A DNA stretch of 33,365 nt from Desulfobacterales bacterium (lineage in GTDB: Bacteria > Desulfobacterota > Desulfobacteria > Desulfobacterales > C00003106). Under the pieces are notes generated by a model. The model was given only the letters and a program-made list of their open reading frames with translations. It searched no databases and was not told where the DNA came from. The position numbers and the translations under genes were made by a program. The number at the start of each line of letters is the position of its first letter. The stretch's first letter is position 1. The stretch covers positions 1-33,365 of the forward strand of contig JAUVFC010000001.1 in assembly GCA_030594505.1 (NCBI GenBank), written 5' to 3'. This document shows positions 7,139 through 15,350 of this stretch, one piece after another.

Positions 7139-7531
7139 TTACACTCTCCTCCTCTTTGGAGGTCTACAACCATTATGGGGAATAGGGGTAACATCTTTAA
7201 TTAACCGGACATTAAATCCTGTGGCTTGAAGTGCCCGTAAAGCAGCTTCTCTCCCGGCCCCCGGCCCTTTTACATATACATCTATATTCTTCATTCCGTG
7301 TTCCATCGCCTTTTTGGCCGCATCTTCAGCCGCAAGCTGGGCGGCAAAGGGGGTACTTTTTCTCGACCCCTTAAATCCTTGCATGCCGGCGCTTGCCCAC
7401 GAAATTACATTTCCGGACTGGTCCGTGATCGTCACAATCGTATTATTAAATGTGGATTGGATATGCGCAACCCCGTTTTGAACAAACTTTTTGACCTGTT
7501 TTTTGCCTCCCCGACGGCTCGCTTTTACCAT
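7139..7531 (-). CDS. rpsK: 30S ribosomal protein S11
   Basis: 130 residues, normal length. It forms part of the 30S platform and contacts the Shine-Dalgarno helix region. The family signature is clear: HIQSTFNNTIVTITD near residue 28 and the C-terminal DVTPIPHNGCRPPKRRRV. ATG start. It is the second alpha-operon gene, 31 nt after rpsM. Confidence 0.97.
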   Translation of the reverse strand: MVKASRRGGKKQVKKFVQNGVAHIQSTFNNTIVTITDQSGNVISWASAGMQGFKGSRKSTPFAAQLAAEDAAKKAMEHGMKNIDVYVKGPGAGREAALRALQATGFNVRLIKDVTPIPHNGCRPPKRRRV

Positions 7532-7562
7532 TTTACCCCCTAATCTTTTTTGATGAAAATCA

Positions 7563-7934
7563 TCACTTCTTCCGCTTGCCTACTGTAGCACGACGTGGTC
7601 CTTTACGAGTCCTGGCGTTGGTATGGGTTCTCTGCCCCCTTACCGGCAGTGACTTCCTGTGACGCAAACCCCTATAGCAGCCCAAGTCCATCAATCGCTT
7701 GATGTTCATAGAAATTTCACTGCGGAGATCACCTTCGACCTTATATTCGTTATCTATGACCTTTCTGATATCGCTTACCTGGGCGTCAGTGAGTTCATCG
7801 GTTTTCATATCTAAACCGATACCTGCTTTTCCCAATATCTTTTGGGACGTTATACGTCCGATTCCAAAAATATAGGTTAACCCAATCTCGATACGCTTCC
7901 CCCTGGGCAAATCAACTCCAGCAATCCTTGCCAA
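7563..7934 (-). CDS. rpsM: 30S ribosomal protein S13
   Basis: 123 residues; head protein that contacts 50S bridges and P-site tRNA through its basic tail (RTHTNARTRKGPRR). The N-terminus MARIAGVDLPRGKR is canonical and is encoded from TTG, preceded by a perfect AGGAGG six nt upstream. It lies 12 nt after rpmJ, the usual alpha-operon order. Confidence 0.97.
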   Translation of the reverse strand: MARIAGVDLPRGKRIEIGLTYIFGIGRITSQKILGKAGIGLDMKTDELTDAQVSDIRKVIDNEYKVEGDLRSEISMNIKRLMDLGCYRGLRHRKSLPVRGQRTHTNARTRKGPRRATVGKRKK

Positions 7935-7946
7935 TCTTTACCTCCT

Positions 7947-8060
7947 TTATCCTTGTCTTTGTTTATGACGCGGATTCTCGCAAATTACCCTTATAATGCC
8001 TTTGCGCTTAACAATCTTACACTTAGGACACATCTTTTTAACCGAAGCCCTGACTTTCAT
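7947..8060 (-). CDS. rpmJ: 50S ribosomal protein L36
   Basis: A 37-residue gene read directly from the sequence: MKVRASVKKMCPKC at the start and ENPRHKQRQG at the end. Cys11, Cys14, Cys27 and His32 form the single zinc-ribbon site of the Cys-containing L36 form. ATG at 8058-8060 has AGAAAGAAG upstream; TAA is at 7947-7949. It sits between infA and rpsM as in most bacteria, 189 nt downstream of infA because repeats fill that gap. Confidence 0.96.
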   Translation of the reverse strand: MKVRASVKKMCPKCKIVKRKGIIRVICENPRHKQRQG

Positions 8061-8089
8061 CTTCTTTCTCCAAACTTCCAATTTAAATT

Positions 8090-8231
8090 AGGGCACAGAT
8101 TTTCACAGATAAACACGGATATCTATTTTCTATAATTATCGAATACCTTAATTTCCCTTTTTAACCCGCAACCCGTAACTCGCAACTCTATATTTAACAT
8201 CCTGATAATCTGCGTTCATCTGTGTCCAAAA
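8090..8231. repeat. Imperfect inverted repeat, family E (ends GGRCACAGAT), enclosing a family A arm
   Basis: The left end (8090-8120) reads GGGCACAGAT followed by two decayed CACAGAT/CACGGAT units. The right end (8205-8231) reads ATCTGCGTTCATCTGTGTCC. The outer ends match the perfect palindrome at 32408-32465. It starts 18 nt after the infA stop and fills the infA-rpmJ gap. Confidence 0.6.
8163..8187. repeat. Family A heptad repeat, single arm
   Basis: Three to four heptad units (AACCCGC, AACCCGT, AACTCGC, AACT) in the right-arm orientation with no opposing arm. It is the same family as 2022-2113 and 14806-14863. Confidence 0.75.
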
Positions 8232-8249
8232 TGAGAATATACTATGAAC

Positions 8250-8468
8250 TTATTTGGATCGATAAGTAATCCTCCCCCTCGTAAGGTCATACGGCGAAAG
8301 TTCCACCGTAACCGTATCCCCGGGAAGTATTTTAATAAAGTGCATACGCATCTTTCCCGAAATATGGGCCAAGACGATATGGCCGTTTGGCAATTCTACT
8401 CTAAACATTGCGTTCGGCAGGGTTTCAAGCACCTTCCCTTCAACTTCGATTGCTTCTTCCTTTGCCAT
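8250..8468 (-). CDS. infA: Translation initiation factor IF-1
   Basis: 72 residues, normal length; an OB-fold protein that binds the 30S A site during initiation. The motifs EVEGKVLETLPNAMFRVEL and GRITYRSK at the end are typical. ATG at 8468 follows GGGAG with 6-nt spacing. The start lies inside the map reading frame: the two genes overlap by 73 nt in different frames. Confidence 0.96.
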   Translation of the reverse strand: MAKEEAIEVEGKVLETLPNAMFRVELPNGHIVLAHISGKMRMHFIKILPGDTVTVELSPYDLTRGRITYRSK

Positions 8469-9226
8469 TTAAAACTCCCATCCCGTTTGCTTAAAATCTC
8501 CGGTTCTGTTTCGGTTACTACTACGGTATGTTCGAAGTGGGCCGATAAACTGCCATCCTTTGTCACGGCCGTCCAGCCGTCCTCCAGGGTCTTAACCTCA
8601 TACCCTCCCATATTAACCATTGGCTCTATTGCCAAAACCATTCCGGGCTGGAGACGAATTCCAAATCCCGGTCTTCCGTAATTAGGTATCTGGGGTTCTT
8701 CATGAAGCTCTTTCCCTATGCCATGCCCTACAAACTTCCGAACCACGGAATAACCATTAGTTTCAACATGTGACTGAATAGCGTGAGAAATATCAGAAAG
8801 TCTGTTCCCGTACCGGGCCTGTTCTATTCCCAGGTACAGTGTCTCTTCCGTGACCCGCAATAAGCGACTGACCCTCTCGGGCACCTGACCCACAGGCACG
8901 GTTATGGCTGCATCTCCATAATATCCGTCAAAAAAAACGCCAAAGTCAATGCTGACAATATCTCCTTCTTTCAATGGCGTTGGAGAAGGGAAACCATGAA
9001 CTACCTGGTTGTTTACAGAAGCACAAATAGTATAAGGAAATCCTCTGTACCCCTTGAAAGCAGGTTTCGCCTTGAATTCCCTTGTTAAGTCCTCCGCGCG
9101 TCTATCCAGTTTTAAGGTATCGACACCAAGCCTGATCTCCTCTTTGAGAATCGCGAGAATTTCAGCCACGATTCTATTGCTTACCCTTAACTTCTCGATT
9201 TCTCTTGGAGATTTTAAGGTCACCAT
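8396..9226 (-). CDS. map: Methionine aminopeptidase, type I, with a 3' extension over infA
   Basis: Removes N-terminal methionine from nascent proteins. The five metal ligands of the pita-bread fold are visible: Asp94, Asp105, His168, Glu201 and Glu232, with substrate His78 (HGFP). The conserved fold ends near residue 245. The last 24 residues (about 253-276) are basic, unlike the family, and are read in a second frame over the first 73 nt of infA. The 276-residue length is longer than the usual 250 or so. An ancestral stop was probably lost by a small indel near 8470-8480. ATG lies 3 nt after secY, so coupling is likely. adk, often between secY and map, is absent. Confidence 0.95.
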   Translation of the reverse strand: MVTLKSPREIEKLRVSNRIVAEILAILKEEIRLGVDTLKLDRRAEDLTREFKAKPAFKGYRGFPYTICASVNNQVVHGFPSPTPLKEGDIVSIDFGVFFDGYYGDAAITVPVGQVPERVSRLLRVTEETLYLGIEQARYGNRLSDISHAIQSHVETNGYSVVRKFVGHGIGKELHEEPQIPNYGRPGFGIRLQPGMVLAIEPMVNMGGYEVKTLEDGWTAVTKDGSLSAHFEHTVVVTETEPEILSKRDGSFKWQRKKQSKLKGRCLKPCRTQCLE

Positions 9227-9229
9227 ATT

Positions 9230-10540
9230 TTAAATACGGCCCTTCATTTGACCTTTCTTCATAAAGCCTTCATAATGCCTGGCCATCATATGGGATTCCA
9301 TCTGGGCCACGGTATCTATCGCCACACCTACCACGATCAGCAATGCGGTTCCGCCAAAATAGAATGGAACATTAAACCTGTAAATTAAAACTGTTGGGAG
9401 GACACAAACAGCCGAAACATATAACGCCCCACCAAGGGTAATCCTGGTCAACACCTTGTCAATATATTCAGCGGTCCGTTTCCCGGGCCGGATCCCCGGT
9501 ATATATCCGCCATGTTTTTTCATATTTTCCGCCACATCCGCGGGATTAAATGTCACAGCCGTGTAAAAATAACAGAAGAAGACAATGCAACCGACATAAA
9601 AAAGGTTGTACCATATGGTGTTCGGGGACATGGCTTGCACAAGGCTCTGTATCCACGGAACATTTATAAAACTGGCTATCGTTGCCGGAAACATGATGAT
9701 AGAAGATGCGAAAATAGGAGGTATAACCCCTGCCGTATTGATCTTCATGGGCAAATGTGTGCTTTGTCCCCCGTACATCCGGCGTCCCACAACCCGTTTG
9801 GCATACTGTACCGGTATCCGGCGTTGCCCTCGTTCCATAAAGATAATTACCGCCACTACCGCAACCATAAGTGCGACCAGGATCAAGATAAGAAATACCC
9901 CCATCTCACCTGTGCTTAAAAGACGAAAGGAATTGCCGACAGCAGTGGGCAACCGCGCCACAATCCCAGCAAAGATGATCAAAGAGATACCGTTGCCGAT
10001 TCCGCGTTCGGTAATCTGTTCGCCAAGCCACATGATAAAAGCAGTCCCTGCGGTCAACGTAATTATCGTCATCAGACGAAAAGACCACCCCGGGATTAAA
10101 ACTATAGGAGCGCCCCCCGGCGAGGTCATTCTCTCCAAGCCCACACTGATCATAAGCGACTGTATAATACTAAGGACGATTGTGCCGTACCGCGTATATT
10201 GCGTAATTTTCTTGCGGCCGGCCTCCCCCTCTTTGGAAAGCCGTTCCAGCGTTGGGATAACTACAGTGAGCAACTGTAATATAATGGACGCGCTAATATA
10301 CGGCATGATTCCAAGGGCAAATACAGAGAGTCTCTCCAGCGCCCCGCCGGAAAACATGTCAAAGAGCCCAAATAATGTCCCCTGTGCCCGGGCAAAAAAT
10401 GATGCCAATGCATCCCCGTCAATACCGGGGGTCGGAACGTGCACGCCGATACGATAAACTATCAACAATAAACAGGTATATGTAATGCGCTTCTTTAATT
10501 CGGGGATCTTAAAAATATTTTGAAAGGCGCTTCCTACCAC
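9230..10540 (-). CDS. secY: Protein translocase subunit SecY
   Basis: 436 residues forming the Sec channel with SecE and SecG in the inner membrane. Ten hydrophobic segments are visible, the first at about 20-36. Family signatures include the plug-region glycines (FSGGALERLSVFALGIMPYI) and GIGNGISLIIFAGI. The C-terminus has the conserved MESHMMARHYEGF. The start is GTG, one nt after the rplO stop; the upstream Shine-Dalgarno would lie in rplO. It is the only membrane protein of the spc block. Confidence 0.97.
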   Translation of the reverse strand: MVGSAFQNIFKIPELKKRITYTCLLLIVYRIGVHVPTPGIDGDALASFFARAQGTLFGLFDMFSGGALERLSVFALGIMPYISASIILQLLTVVIPTLERLSKEGEAGRKKITQYTRYGTIVLSIIQSLMISVGLERMTSPGGAPIVLIPGWSFRLMTIITLTAGTAFIMWLGEQITERGIGNGISLIIFAGIVARLPTAVGNSFRLLSTGEMGVFLILILVALMVAVVAVIIFMERGQRRIPVQYAKRVVGRRMYGGQSTHLPMKINTAGVIPPIFASSIIMFPATIASFINVPWIQSLVQAMSPNTIWYNLFYVGCIVFFCYFYTAVTFNPADVAENMKKHGGYIPGIRPGKRTAEYIDKVLTRITLGGALYVSAVCVLPTVLIYRFNVPFYFGGTALLIVVGVAIDTVAQMESHMMARHYEGFMKKGQMKGRI

Positions 10541-10541
10541 A

Positions 10542-10985
10542 TTAACATCCTATTATCTTTCCGCCCGCAGCTTCAACCTTTGCGCGAGCCGCCCGGCTGC
10601 AAGCTTTAATATTCAGAGTTAAAGGATACGTTATCTCTCCTTTTCCCAATAGCTTAATCCCTTCAGTACTATGTTTCAATAAACCGGCCCCCTTAAAGGC
10701 GGCATCGTCAACCGTGCTCCCTTTTTCAAATCTGGCCAGTTCCTGAATGTTAATTATGCTGTATCTTTTTTTGAAAATATTCTTAAAGCCTCTCTTAGGC
10801 AGCCTGCGCTGCAAAGGCATTTGGCCCCCCTCAAATCCGACGCGTACACCGCCGCCGGATCGTGAATTCTGACCGTTTTGCCCTCTCCCCGAGGTTTTAC
10901 CCCATCCGGATCCAGGCCCTCTGCCAACTCGTTTTCTGTTCTTGCGTACTCCTCCTGCCGGGGGAGCTAATTCATTAAGCTTCAT
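10542..10985 (-). CDS. rplO: 50S ribosomal protein L15
   Basis: 147 residues from MKLNELAPPAG; a late-assembly 50S protein with the glycine/arginine-rich N-terminal extension (KRVGRGPGSGWGKTSGRG) that threads into 23S rRNA. An ATG at 11000 would add five residues, but GAGGAACAGG is placed for 10985. The start overlaps the end of rpmD by 11 nt, so the pair is probably translationally coupled. Confidence 0.96.
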   Translation of the reverse strand: MKLNELAPPAGGVRKNRKRVGRGPGSGWGKTSGRGQNGQNSRSGGGVRVGFEGGQMPLQRRLPKRGFKNIFKKRYSIINIQELARFEKGSTVDDAAFKGAGLLKHSTEGIKLLGKGEITYPLTLNIKACSRAARAKVEAAGGKIIGC

Positions 10986-11169
10986 TGCCCTGTTCCTCAA
11001 CTTCCAATAAATGGGACACTTTGTTTATCATACCTTGTATGGTAGGGCTGTTCTTTACAACAACCGATCGATTCAACTTGCGGAGTCCCATTGCCCTGAG
11101 AATCCTTCGGTGCTTCTCAGGTCTTCCGATCATACTCTTTCGCAATGTAATTTTAACCATCTCCGACAT
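10975..11169 (-). CDS. rpmD: 50S ribosomal protein L30
   Basis: 64 residues from MSEMVKITLRKSMIGRPEKH, the normal bacterial short form. The frame is open upstream to 11205, but AAGGAC is spaced for the ATG at 11169. The typical NSPTIQGMINKVSHLL segment is present. It lies between rpsE and rplO as expected and its stop overlaps the rplO start. Confidence 0.95.
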   Translation of the reverse strand: MSEMVKITLRKSMIGRPEKHRRILRAMGLRKLNRSVVVKNSPTIQGMINKVSHLLEVEEQGNEA

Positions 11170-11208
11170 CAGTCCTTGTCCTTTTTGGAAAGTTAGTATC
11201 ATCAAGTT

Positions 11209-11228
11209 TGATGATTTCGCAAAAAGTC
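11209..11228. repeat. Degenerate family C inverted-repeat end
   Basis: TGATGATTTCGCAAAAAGTC differs at two positions from the 20-bp end of the element at 6251-6381. No partner end is present. It lies 6 nt after the rpsE stop, in the rpsE-rpmD gap. Confidence 0.7.
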
Positions 11229-11234
11229 TTCAAA

Positions 11235-11729
11235 TTAAATCTCCTCAGGATTTTTCCCACGCCTTTTTGCAATAGCTTCACGAGATTCAAGCTGGCGCAG
11301 CCCTGCAAGAGTGGCCTTCACAATATTGTGCGGATTATGGGAACCTAAGCACTTAGTAAGTATATTCTGCACGCCCACAGCTTCCAGCACTGCTCTTACC
11401 GCGCCCCCGGCGATAAGGCCGGTACCTTCCGAGGCCGGTTTTAATAAAACACGGCCTGCACCAAACCTCCCGATGACTTGATAGGGAATAGTATTATTTA
11501 TCAGGGCAACCTGACCCATATCTTTTTTTGCCTGTTCGACCCCCTTACGAATCGCATCAGGGACGTGATTCGCCTTGCCAAGGCCGCATCCCACACTCCC
11601 ATTACCATCGCCCACAACAACGATCGCGCTAAATCCAAAGCGACGACCGCCCTTGACTACCTTTGCCACGCGACTTATGTGGATTACCTTATCTATTAAC
11701 TGAACCTCATCTGAATTTACCTTAAACAA
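11235..11729 (-). CDS. rpsE: 30S ribosomal protein S5
   Basis: 164 residues; involved in decoding fidelity, with a dsRBD-like N-terminal half (RVAKVVKGGRRFGFSAIVVVGD) and the S5 C-terminal domain (GSHNPHNIVKATLAGLRQL). The start is TTG with GGGGGGAA just upstream. The first residues differ from the more usual ATG-started forms but no better start is in frame. Confidence 0.96.
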   Translation of the reverse strand: MFKVNSDEVQLIDKVIHISRVAKVVKGGRRFGFSAIVVVGDGNGSVGCGLGKANHVPDAIRKGVEQAKKDMGQVALINNTIPYQVIGRFGAGRVLLKPASEGTGLIAGGAVRAVLEAVGVQNILTKCLGSHNPHNIVKATLAGLRQLESREAIAKRRGKNPEEI

Positions 11730-11742
11730 TGGTTCCCCCCTA

Positions 11743-12111
11743 TTAAAAGTCTAAACCACCCTCCCGTACACCTGTCGAAAGCGCTTTAAGACGTCCCTGG
11801 TACAAAAATCCGTTCCGATCAAAAACAACCTTTGAGATTCCCTTCCCGACAGCTCTCTCCGCTAAAAGCTTCCCAATGTGATGAGCTGCCGCCTTCTTAT
11901 CTTCAAACCCGGGCATTTCTCTGACAGTCTTCTCAACTGTAGAGGCTGAAACCAGGGTTTGTCCGGTTGTATCTTCAATAATCTGTGCATACATATGCCG
12001 CGCACTTCTAAAGACAGATAACCTCGGACGTTCACTTGTCCCGAAGATCTTTTTACGAATCCGTTTTTTTCTTTTTAAACGCGCTCTCAGTTTTTCGTTC
12101 ATCAATCCCAT
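11743..12111 (-). CDS. rplR: 50S ribosomal protein L18
   Basis: 122 residues; binds 5S rRNA with L5 in the central protuberance. Signatures include RKKIFGTSERPRLSVFRS and the C-terminal FLYQGRLKALSTGVREGGLDF. ATG at 12111 or 12102 (three residues later) could serve; GAGAGAG lies upstream of the first. It keeps spc order between rplF and rpsE. Confidence 0.96.
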   Translation of the reverse strand: MGLMNEKLRARLKRKKRIRKKIFGTSERPRLSVFRSARHMYAQIIEDTTGQTLVSASTVEKTVREMPGFEDKKAAAHHIGKLLAERAVGKGISKVVFDRNGFLYQGRLKALSTGVREGGLDF

Positions 12112-12130
12112 GGATCACTCTCTCTCAAAT

Positions 12131-12670
12131 CTATTTCGCTCCGGACTTACCGGCTTTTTTCCTGATACGCTCTTCTGCGTATTTAATCCCTTTACCCTTA
12201 TACGGTTCTGGTTTACGAAAAGATCTTACCTTGGCGGCAGTTAGCCCTAAAAGCTCTTTGTCTATCCCTGAAAGGATGATTTTGGTCTGCTTTTCAACTG
12301 TAGCGTTGATCCCCTCCGGAAGCTTATAAACAACGGGGTGGGAATAACCGATATTAAAAGTCAACGTATCCCCTTTCGAATCAGCCCGATACCCTACGCC
12401 GTTAATTTCAAGAACACGTTCAAAACCCCTGGTAACACCTGCAACCATATTTGCAACCAGGGTACGTGTCAATCCGTGTAAGGCTTTCACCTTATTGGAT
12501 GAATTACCGGGAGTCACTATGATCTTATCATCTTCAATTTTAAGATCGACAGCGGGGTGTATAGCTCTTGACAGCTTCCCATTCTTTCCTTTAACCGTTA
12601 TATTGTGATCTTTATAGTTTACTTCAACAGATTCCGGAATCGGTACCGGCATCTTTCCTATTCGAGACAT
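12131..12670 (-). CDS. rplF: 50S ribosomal protein L6
   Basis: 179 residues with the duplicated L6 fold; near the factor-binding (GTPase-associated) region. N-terminus MSRIGKMPVPIPESVEV and C-terminal RKPEPYKGKGIKYAEERIRK are diagnostic. ATG start. The neighbours rpsH (48 nt upstream) and rplR are canonical. Confidence 0.97.
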   Translation of the reverse strand: MSRIGKMPVPIPESVEVNYKDHNITVKGKNGKLSRAIHPAVDLKIEDDKIIVTPGNSSNKVKALHGLTRTLVANMVAGVTRGFERVLEINGVGYRADSKGDTLTFNIGYSHPVVYKLPEGINATVEKQTKIILSGIDKELLGLTAAKVRSFRKPEPYKGKGIKYAEERIRKKAGKSGAK

Positions 12671-12718
12671 TTTCTTTTCTCCCGGACAACACTTTTTTTA
12701 AATTCTTATACTATTAAA

Positions 12719-13117
12719 TTACCAAACAGCGCAAAGGAGTTCACCGCCCACGTTCTGTTTTTTTGCCTCTCGATCCGTCAGTACGCCATGAGATGTTGAT
12801 AAAATCGTAATCCCCATACCGTTCAATATTAATGGAATATCTTTTCTCTTCACATAGATGCGCCGGCTCGGCTTGCTATGTTTTTGTATTCCCGCGATAG
12901 CTCTCTGATTCGTACCGGTGTACTTTAAATAGATTCGAATAATTCCCTGTTTTCCATCCTTGATGAGCTTATAGTTTTTAATATACCCCTCGGATTTCAA
13001 AATCTTGACGACACTGATCTTTAGTTTGGATGCGGGAACGTCTACTCTACCAAAATTTGCCATATTTGCATTACGTATGCGTGTCAGCATGTCCGCCAAA
13101 GGATCCGTAACTGCCAT
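12719..13117 (-). CDS. rpsH: 30S ribosomal protein S8
   Basis: 132 residues; central-domain 16S rRNA-binding protein and, in E. coli, spc-operon repressor. The N-terminus DPLADMLTRIRNANM and C-terminal GGELLCAVW are typical. ATG with AGGAGAAAT upstream. The 80-nt A/T-rich gap to rpsN has no clear element. Confidence 0.97.
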   Translation of the reverse strand: MAVTDPLADMLTRIRNANMANFGRVDVPASKLKISVVKILKSEGYIKNYKLIKDGKQGIIRIYLKYTGTNQRAIAGIQKHSKPSRRIYVKRKDIPLILNGMGITILSTSHGVLTDREAKKQNVGGELLCAVW

Positions 13118-13197
13118 GGATTTCTCCTAATTTCTTTAATAAAATAAAAATATCAACCGATATGTTATATTACTGTTATTGTAAATGAAAGGACACA

Positions 13198-13383
13198 TTA
13201 CCAACTCGACTTTACAACGCCCGGCAATTCGCCCCTTAATGCCATAGTCCTGAAACAGATTCGGCAGATGCCGAATTTCCTCATAAATCCTCTCGGCCTC
13301 CCACAAATAGGACAGCGACTATACTTCCGAGCGCTGAACTTGGGAGGACGCGTTGCTTTTGCCATTAAAGATTTCTTTGCCAA
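13198..13383 (-). CDS. rpsN: 30S ribosomal protein S14, zinc-binding (type Z)
   Basis: 61 residues, the short zinc form: Cys24, Cys27, Cys40 and Cys43 in CPIC and CRIC. The start is TTG at 13383 (AKKSLMAKA), supported by AAGGGGG five nt upstream; the ATG at 13413 would add ten residues not found in the family and ignore that site. It lies between rplE and rpsH. Confidence 0.95.
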   Translation of the reverse strand: MAKKSLMAKATRPPKFSARKYSRCPICGRPRGFMRKFGICRICFRTMALRGELPGVVKSSW

Positions 13384-13419
13384 GCGATCCCCCTTCCAAT
13401 TTCCATGTTTCAATCCCTA

Positions 13420-13959
13420 TCAATTCCTAAAAGGCATTCCCATCAATTTGAGAAATGCTTGTGCCTCTTCATCTGTTCCGGCAGTGGTATTTATCGTAAT
13501 ATTCAAGCCCTTAATTTTATCAATCTTATCATAATCGATCTCGGGGAATATAATTTGTTCTTTGATCCCAAGTGAATAGTTCCCTCTCTTGTCAAACGCC
13601 TTCGCTGAAACACCGTGAAAATCCCGTACTCTCGGAAGAGCAATATTGACCAGCTTGCCAAAAAAATCGTACATTCTATCGCCACGAAGGGTAACCTTAC
13701 ATCCGATAGGCATCCCTGCTCTCAGTTTAAAGGTCGCAATCGATTTTTTTGCCCTCGTTATCACGGGCTTTTGCCCGGAAATCAAAGCAAGTTCTTCAAC
13801 AGCGCTGTCCAGTATCTTAATGTTCTGTATTGCTTCTCCCAACCCCATGTTAAGACTGATCTTGGTCAGCCGCGGAATCTGCATAACATTTTTATAGCCG
13901 AACATCTCCTTGAGTTTTGGCGCTACCTCTTCCTTATATAATTTTTTTACCAGTGACAT
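13420..13959 (-). CDS. rplE: 50S ribosomal protein L5
   Basis: 179 residues; 5S rRNA-binding protein of the central protuberance that contacts P-site tRNA. MSLVKKLYKEEVAPKLKEMF and LRGDRMYDFFGKLVNIALPR are family signatures. ATG at 13959 has AGGA five nt upstream; the ATG at 13971 lies before that site. A short palindrome separates it from rplX. Confidence 0.96.
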   Translation of the reverse strand: MSLVKKLYKEEVAPKLKEMFGYKNVMQIPRLTKISLNMGLGEAIQNIKILDSAVEELALISGQKPVITRAKKSIATFKLRAGMPIGCKVTLRGDRMYDFFGKLVNIALPRVRDFHGVSAKAFDKRGNYSLGIKEQIIFPEIDYDKIDKIKGLNITINTTAGTDEEAQAFLKLMGMPFRN

Positions 13960-13974
13960 ATTATTCCTCATTCA

Positions 13975-13999
13975 AATTGACGATTGTCGATTGTCAATT
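13975..13999. repeat. Short family B palindrome (AATTGAC...GTCAATT)
   Basis: Arms 13975-13981 and 13993-13999 enclose a GATTGTC unit; the 7-bp phasing (GATTGTC, GATTGTC) is retained. It begins 7 nt after the rplX stop and ends 15 nt before the rplE start. Confidence 0.65.
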
Positions 14000-14006
14000 C
14001 CAAATC

Positions 14007-14333
14007 CTACTTATCCAAGATCTCGCCACACTTCCGGCAGGCCCGAACCTTCTTGCCATCCTCCAACTGTTTCATTTTTATACGTATAGTATTCATGCAC
14101 TTATCACATATCAACATCACGTTGGAAAAATATATAGGATTCTCTTTTTCAATAATTCCTCCCTGGCGGTTTGGCCCTCCGGTTCGTGTATGCCGCTTTA
14201 CTATGTTGGCATTTTCTACAACAAGACGTCCCTTCTTACGAATAATCTTCAAAACCTTGCCGATTTTTCCCTTTTCCTTGCCGGCAATGATCTTGACTTT
14301 ATCGTCTTTTTTGATGCGACAAACTTTTCTCAT
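14007..14333 (-). CDS. rplX: 50S ribosomal protein L24
   Basis: 108 residues; assembly-initiator protein that binds 5' domain 23S rRNA. The KOW motif is at about 8-35 (DDKVKIIAGKEKGKIGKVLK). The C-terminal Cys76, Cys79, Cys99 and Cys102 form a CxxC-CxxC zinc-knuckle-like extension found in many, not all, bacterial L24 proteins. ATG start, 28 nt after rplN. Confidence 0.96.
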   Translation of the reverse strand: MRKVCRIKKDDKVKIIAGKEKGKIGKVLKIIRKKGRLVVENANIVKRHTRTGGPNRQGGIIEKENPIYFSNVMLICDKCMNTIRIKMKQLEDGKKVRACRKCGEILDK

Positions 14334-14361
14334 GATCCATGCTACCCCTCGCCTTCCCCTG

Positions 14362-14730
14362 CTATAAAACTTCAGGGGCCAGCGATATAATCTTCATAAA
14401 TTTTTTGGCGCGTAACTCCCTGGCAATGGGACCAAATATACGCGTGCCAATCGGTTCCTTCTGCGGGTTGATAAGTACGGCGGAATTCTCGTCAAATCGA
14501 ATATATGATCCATCCGGTCTGCGAACCTCTTTTTTTGTCCGAACTACAACAGCTCGCATAACATCACCTTTTTTCACCTTTGAATTAGGCATCGCCTCTT
14601 TGACTGAAACAACAATGATGTCACCGACGCTCGCATACCGTCGTTTTGCTCCACCTAACACCTTGATACAATATAGCCTTTTCGCGCCGGAATTATCTGC
14701 TGCCTGTAGTTGAGTTTCTGCCTGTATCAT
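14362..14730 (-). CDS. rplN: 50S ribosomal protein L14
   Basis: 122 residues, exact family length; located at the subunit interface and bridge B8. MIQAETQLQAADNSGAKR and the C-terminal MKIISLAPEVL are canonical. It would be the first gene of the spc block. The 139-nt gap from rpsQ carries a heptad palindrome and no clear promoter. Confidence 0.97.
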   Translation of the reverse strand: MIQAETQLQAADNSGAKRLYCIKVLGGAKRRYASVGDIIVVSVKEAMPNSKVKKGDVMRAVVVRTKKEVRRPDGSYIRFDENSAVLINPQKEPIGTRIFGPIARELRAKKFMKIISLAPEVL

Positions 14731-14805
14731 GACTTGTTCCTTACTTATTCAGCTCGATATTGTATAGCTTTTGGTTATTCCAGTATTGACAGTCTTAAAG
14801 AGCCA

Positions 14806-14863
14806 GTTGCGAGTTACGGGTTGCGAGTTTTAAACACGCAACTCGCAACCCGTAGCCCGTAAC
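14806..14863. repeat. Heptad-repeat palindrome, family A
   Basis: Left arm 14806-14830 (GTTGCGAGTTACGGGTTGCG and on) and right arm 14835-14863 (CGCAACTCGCAACCCGTAGC and on) are inverted stacks of 7-bp units around a 4-nt loop. It begins 6 nt after the rpsQ stop. Same family as 2022-2113. Confidence 0.85.
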
Positions 14864-14869
14864 ACTTCC

Positions 14870-15127
14870 CTAAACCGTTTTCTCCACAATATTCGAGACA
14901 CGCCACCGCTTCGTCTTCGAAAATGGACGAGTTTCAATAATCGCTACTTTATCGCCGATCCCGCATTGATTCTGTTCATCATGGCATACATACTTAACGC
15001 GTCTGCGAATATATTTCTTATAAAGAGTGTGCTTCACCAAACGATCTACCTGGATCACCGCTGTCTTATCCATTTTATTGCTCAAGACTATGCCAACCCT
15101 TTTTTTCCTCAAACCACGCTTTTTCAT
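14870..15127 (-). CDS. rpsQ: 30S ribosomal protein S17
   Basis: 85 residues; OB-fold primary 16S rRNA-binding protein. KKRVGIVLSNKMDKTAVIQVDRLVKH is the family core and TRPFSKTKRWRVSNIVEK closes it. ATG start. It ends the S10 block, 16 nt after rpmC. Confidence 0.96.
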   Translation of the reverse strand: MKKRGLRKKRVGIVLSNKMDKTAVIQVDRLVKHTLYKKYIRRRVKYVCHDEQNQCGIGDKVAIIETRPFSKTKRWRVSNIVEKTV

Positions 15128-15143
15128 GATCTATTTTATTTCC

Positions 15144-15344
15144 TTACTCCCCTGATTCTTTACTTTTTTCGTTCAAGACAGTCTTGACACGGGCGATATC
15201 CTTCTTGGTCTGGGGAATCTTCATGGGATTTTCAAGTTGCCCGGTAGCATGCTGAAATCTCAAATTAAACAACTCTACAGTCAAATCTTTCAGTTTAGCT
15301 TCTGTCTCTTCCATCGTCATAGCCCTGATCTCTTTTGCTTTCAT
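15144..15344 (-). CDS. rpmC: 50S ribosomal protein L29
   Basis: 66 residues of two helices; sits next to the exit tunnel and contributes to the docking site for trigger factor and SRP with L23. MKAKEIRAMTMEETEAKLKD and LFNLRFQHATGQLENP are typical. ATG start, 6 nt after rplP. Confidence 0.96.
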   Translation of the reverse strand: MKAKEIRAMTMEETEAKLKDLTVELFNLRFQHATGQLENPMKIPQTKKDIARVKTVLNEKSKESGE

Positions 15345-15350
15345 GGCAGC

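Noticed and set aside
9606..10457. 283-residue plus-strand open frame opposite secY
   Set aside because: It is the antisense shadow of an intact, well-conserved secY; no Shine-Dalgarno or family features.
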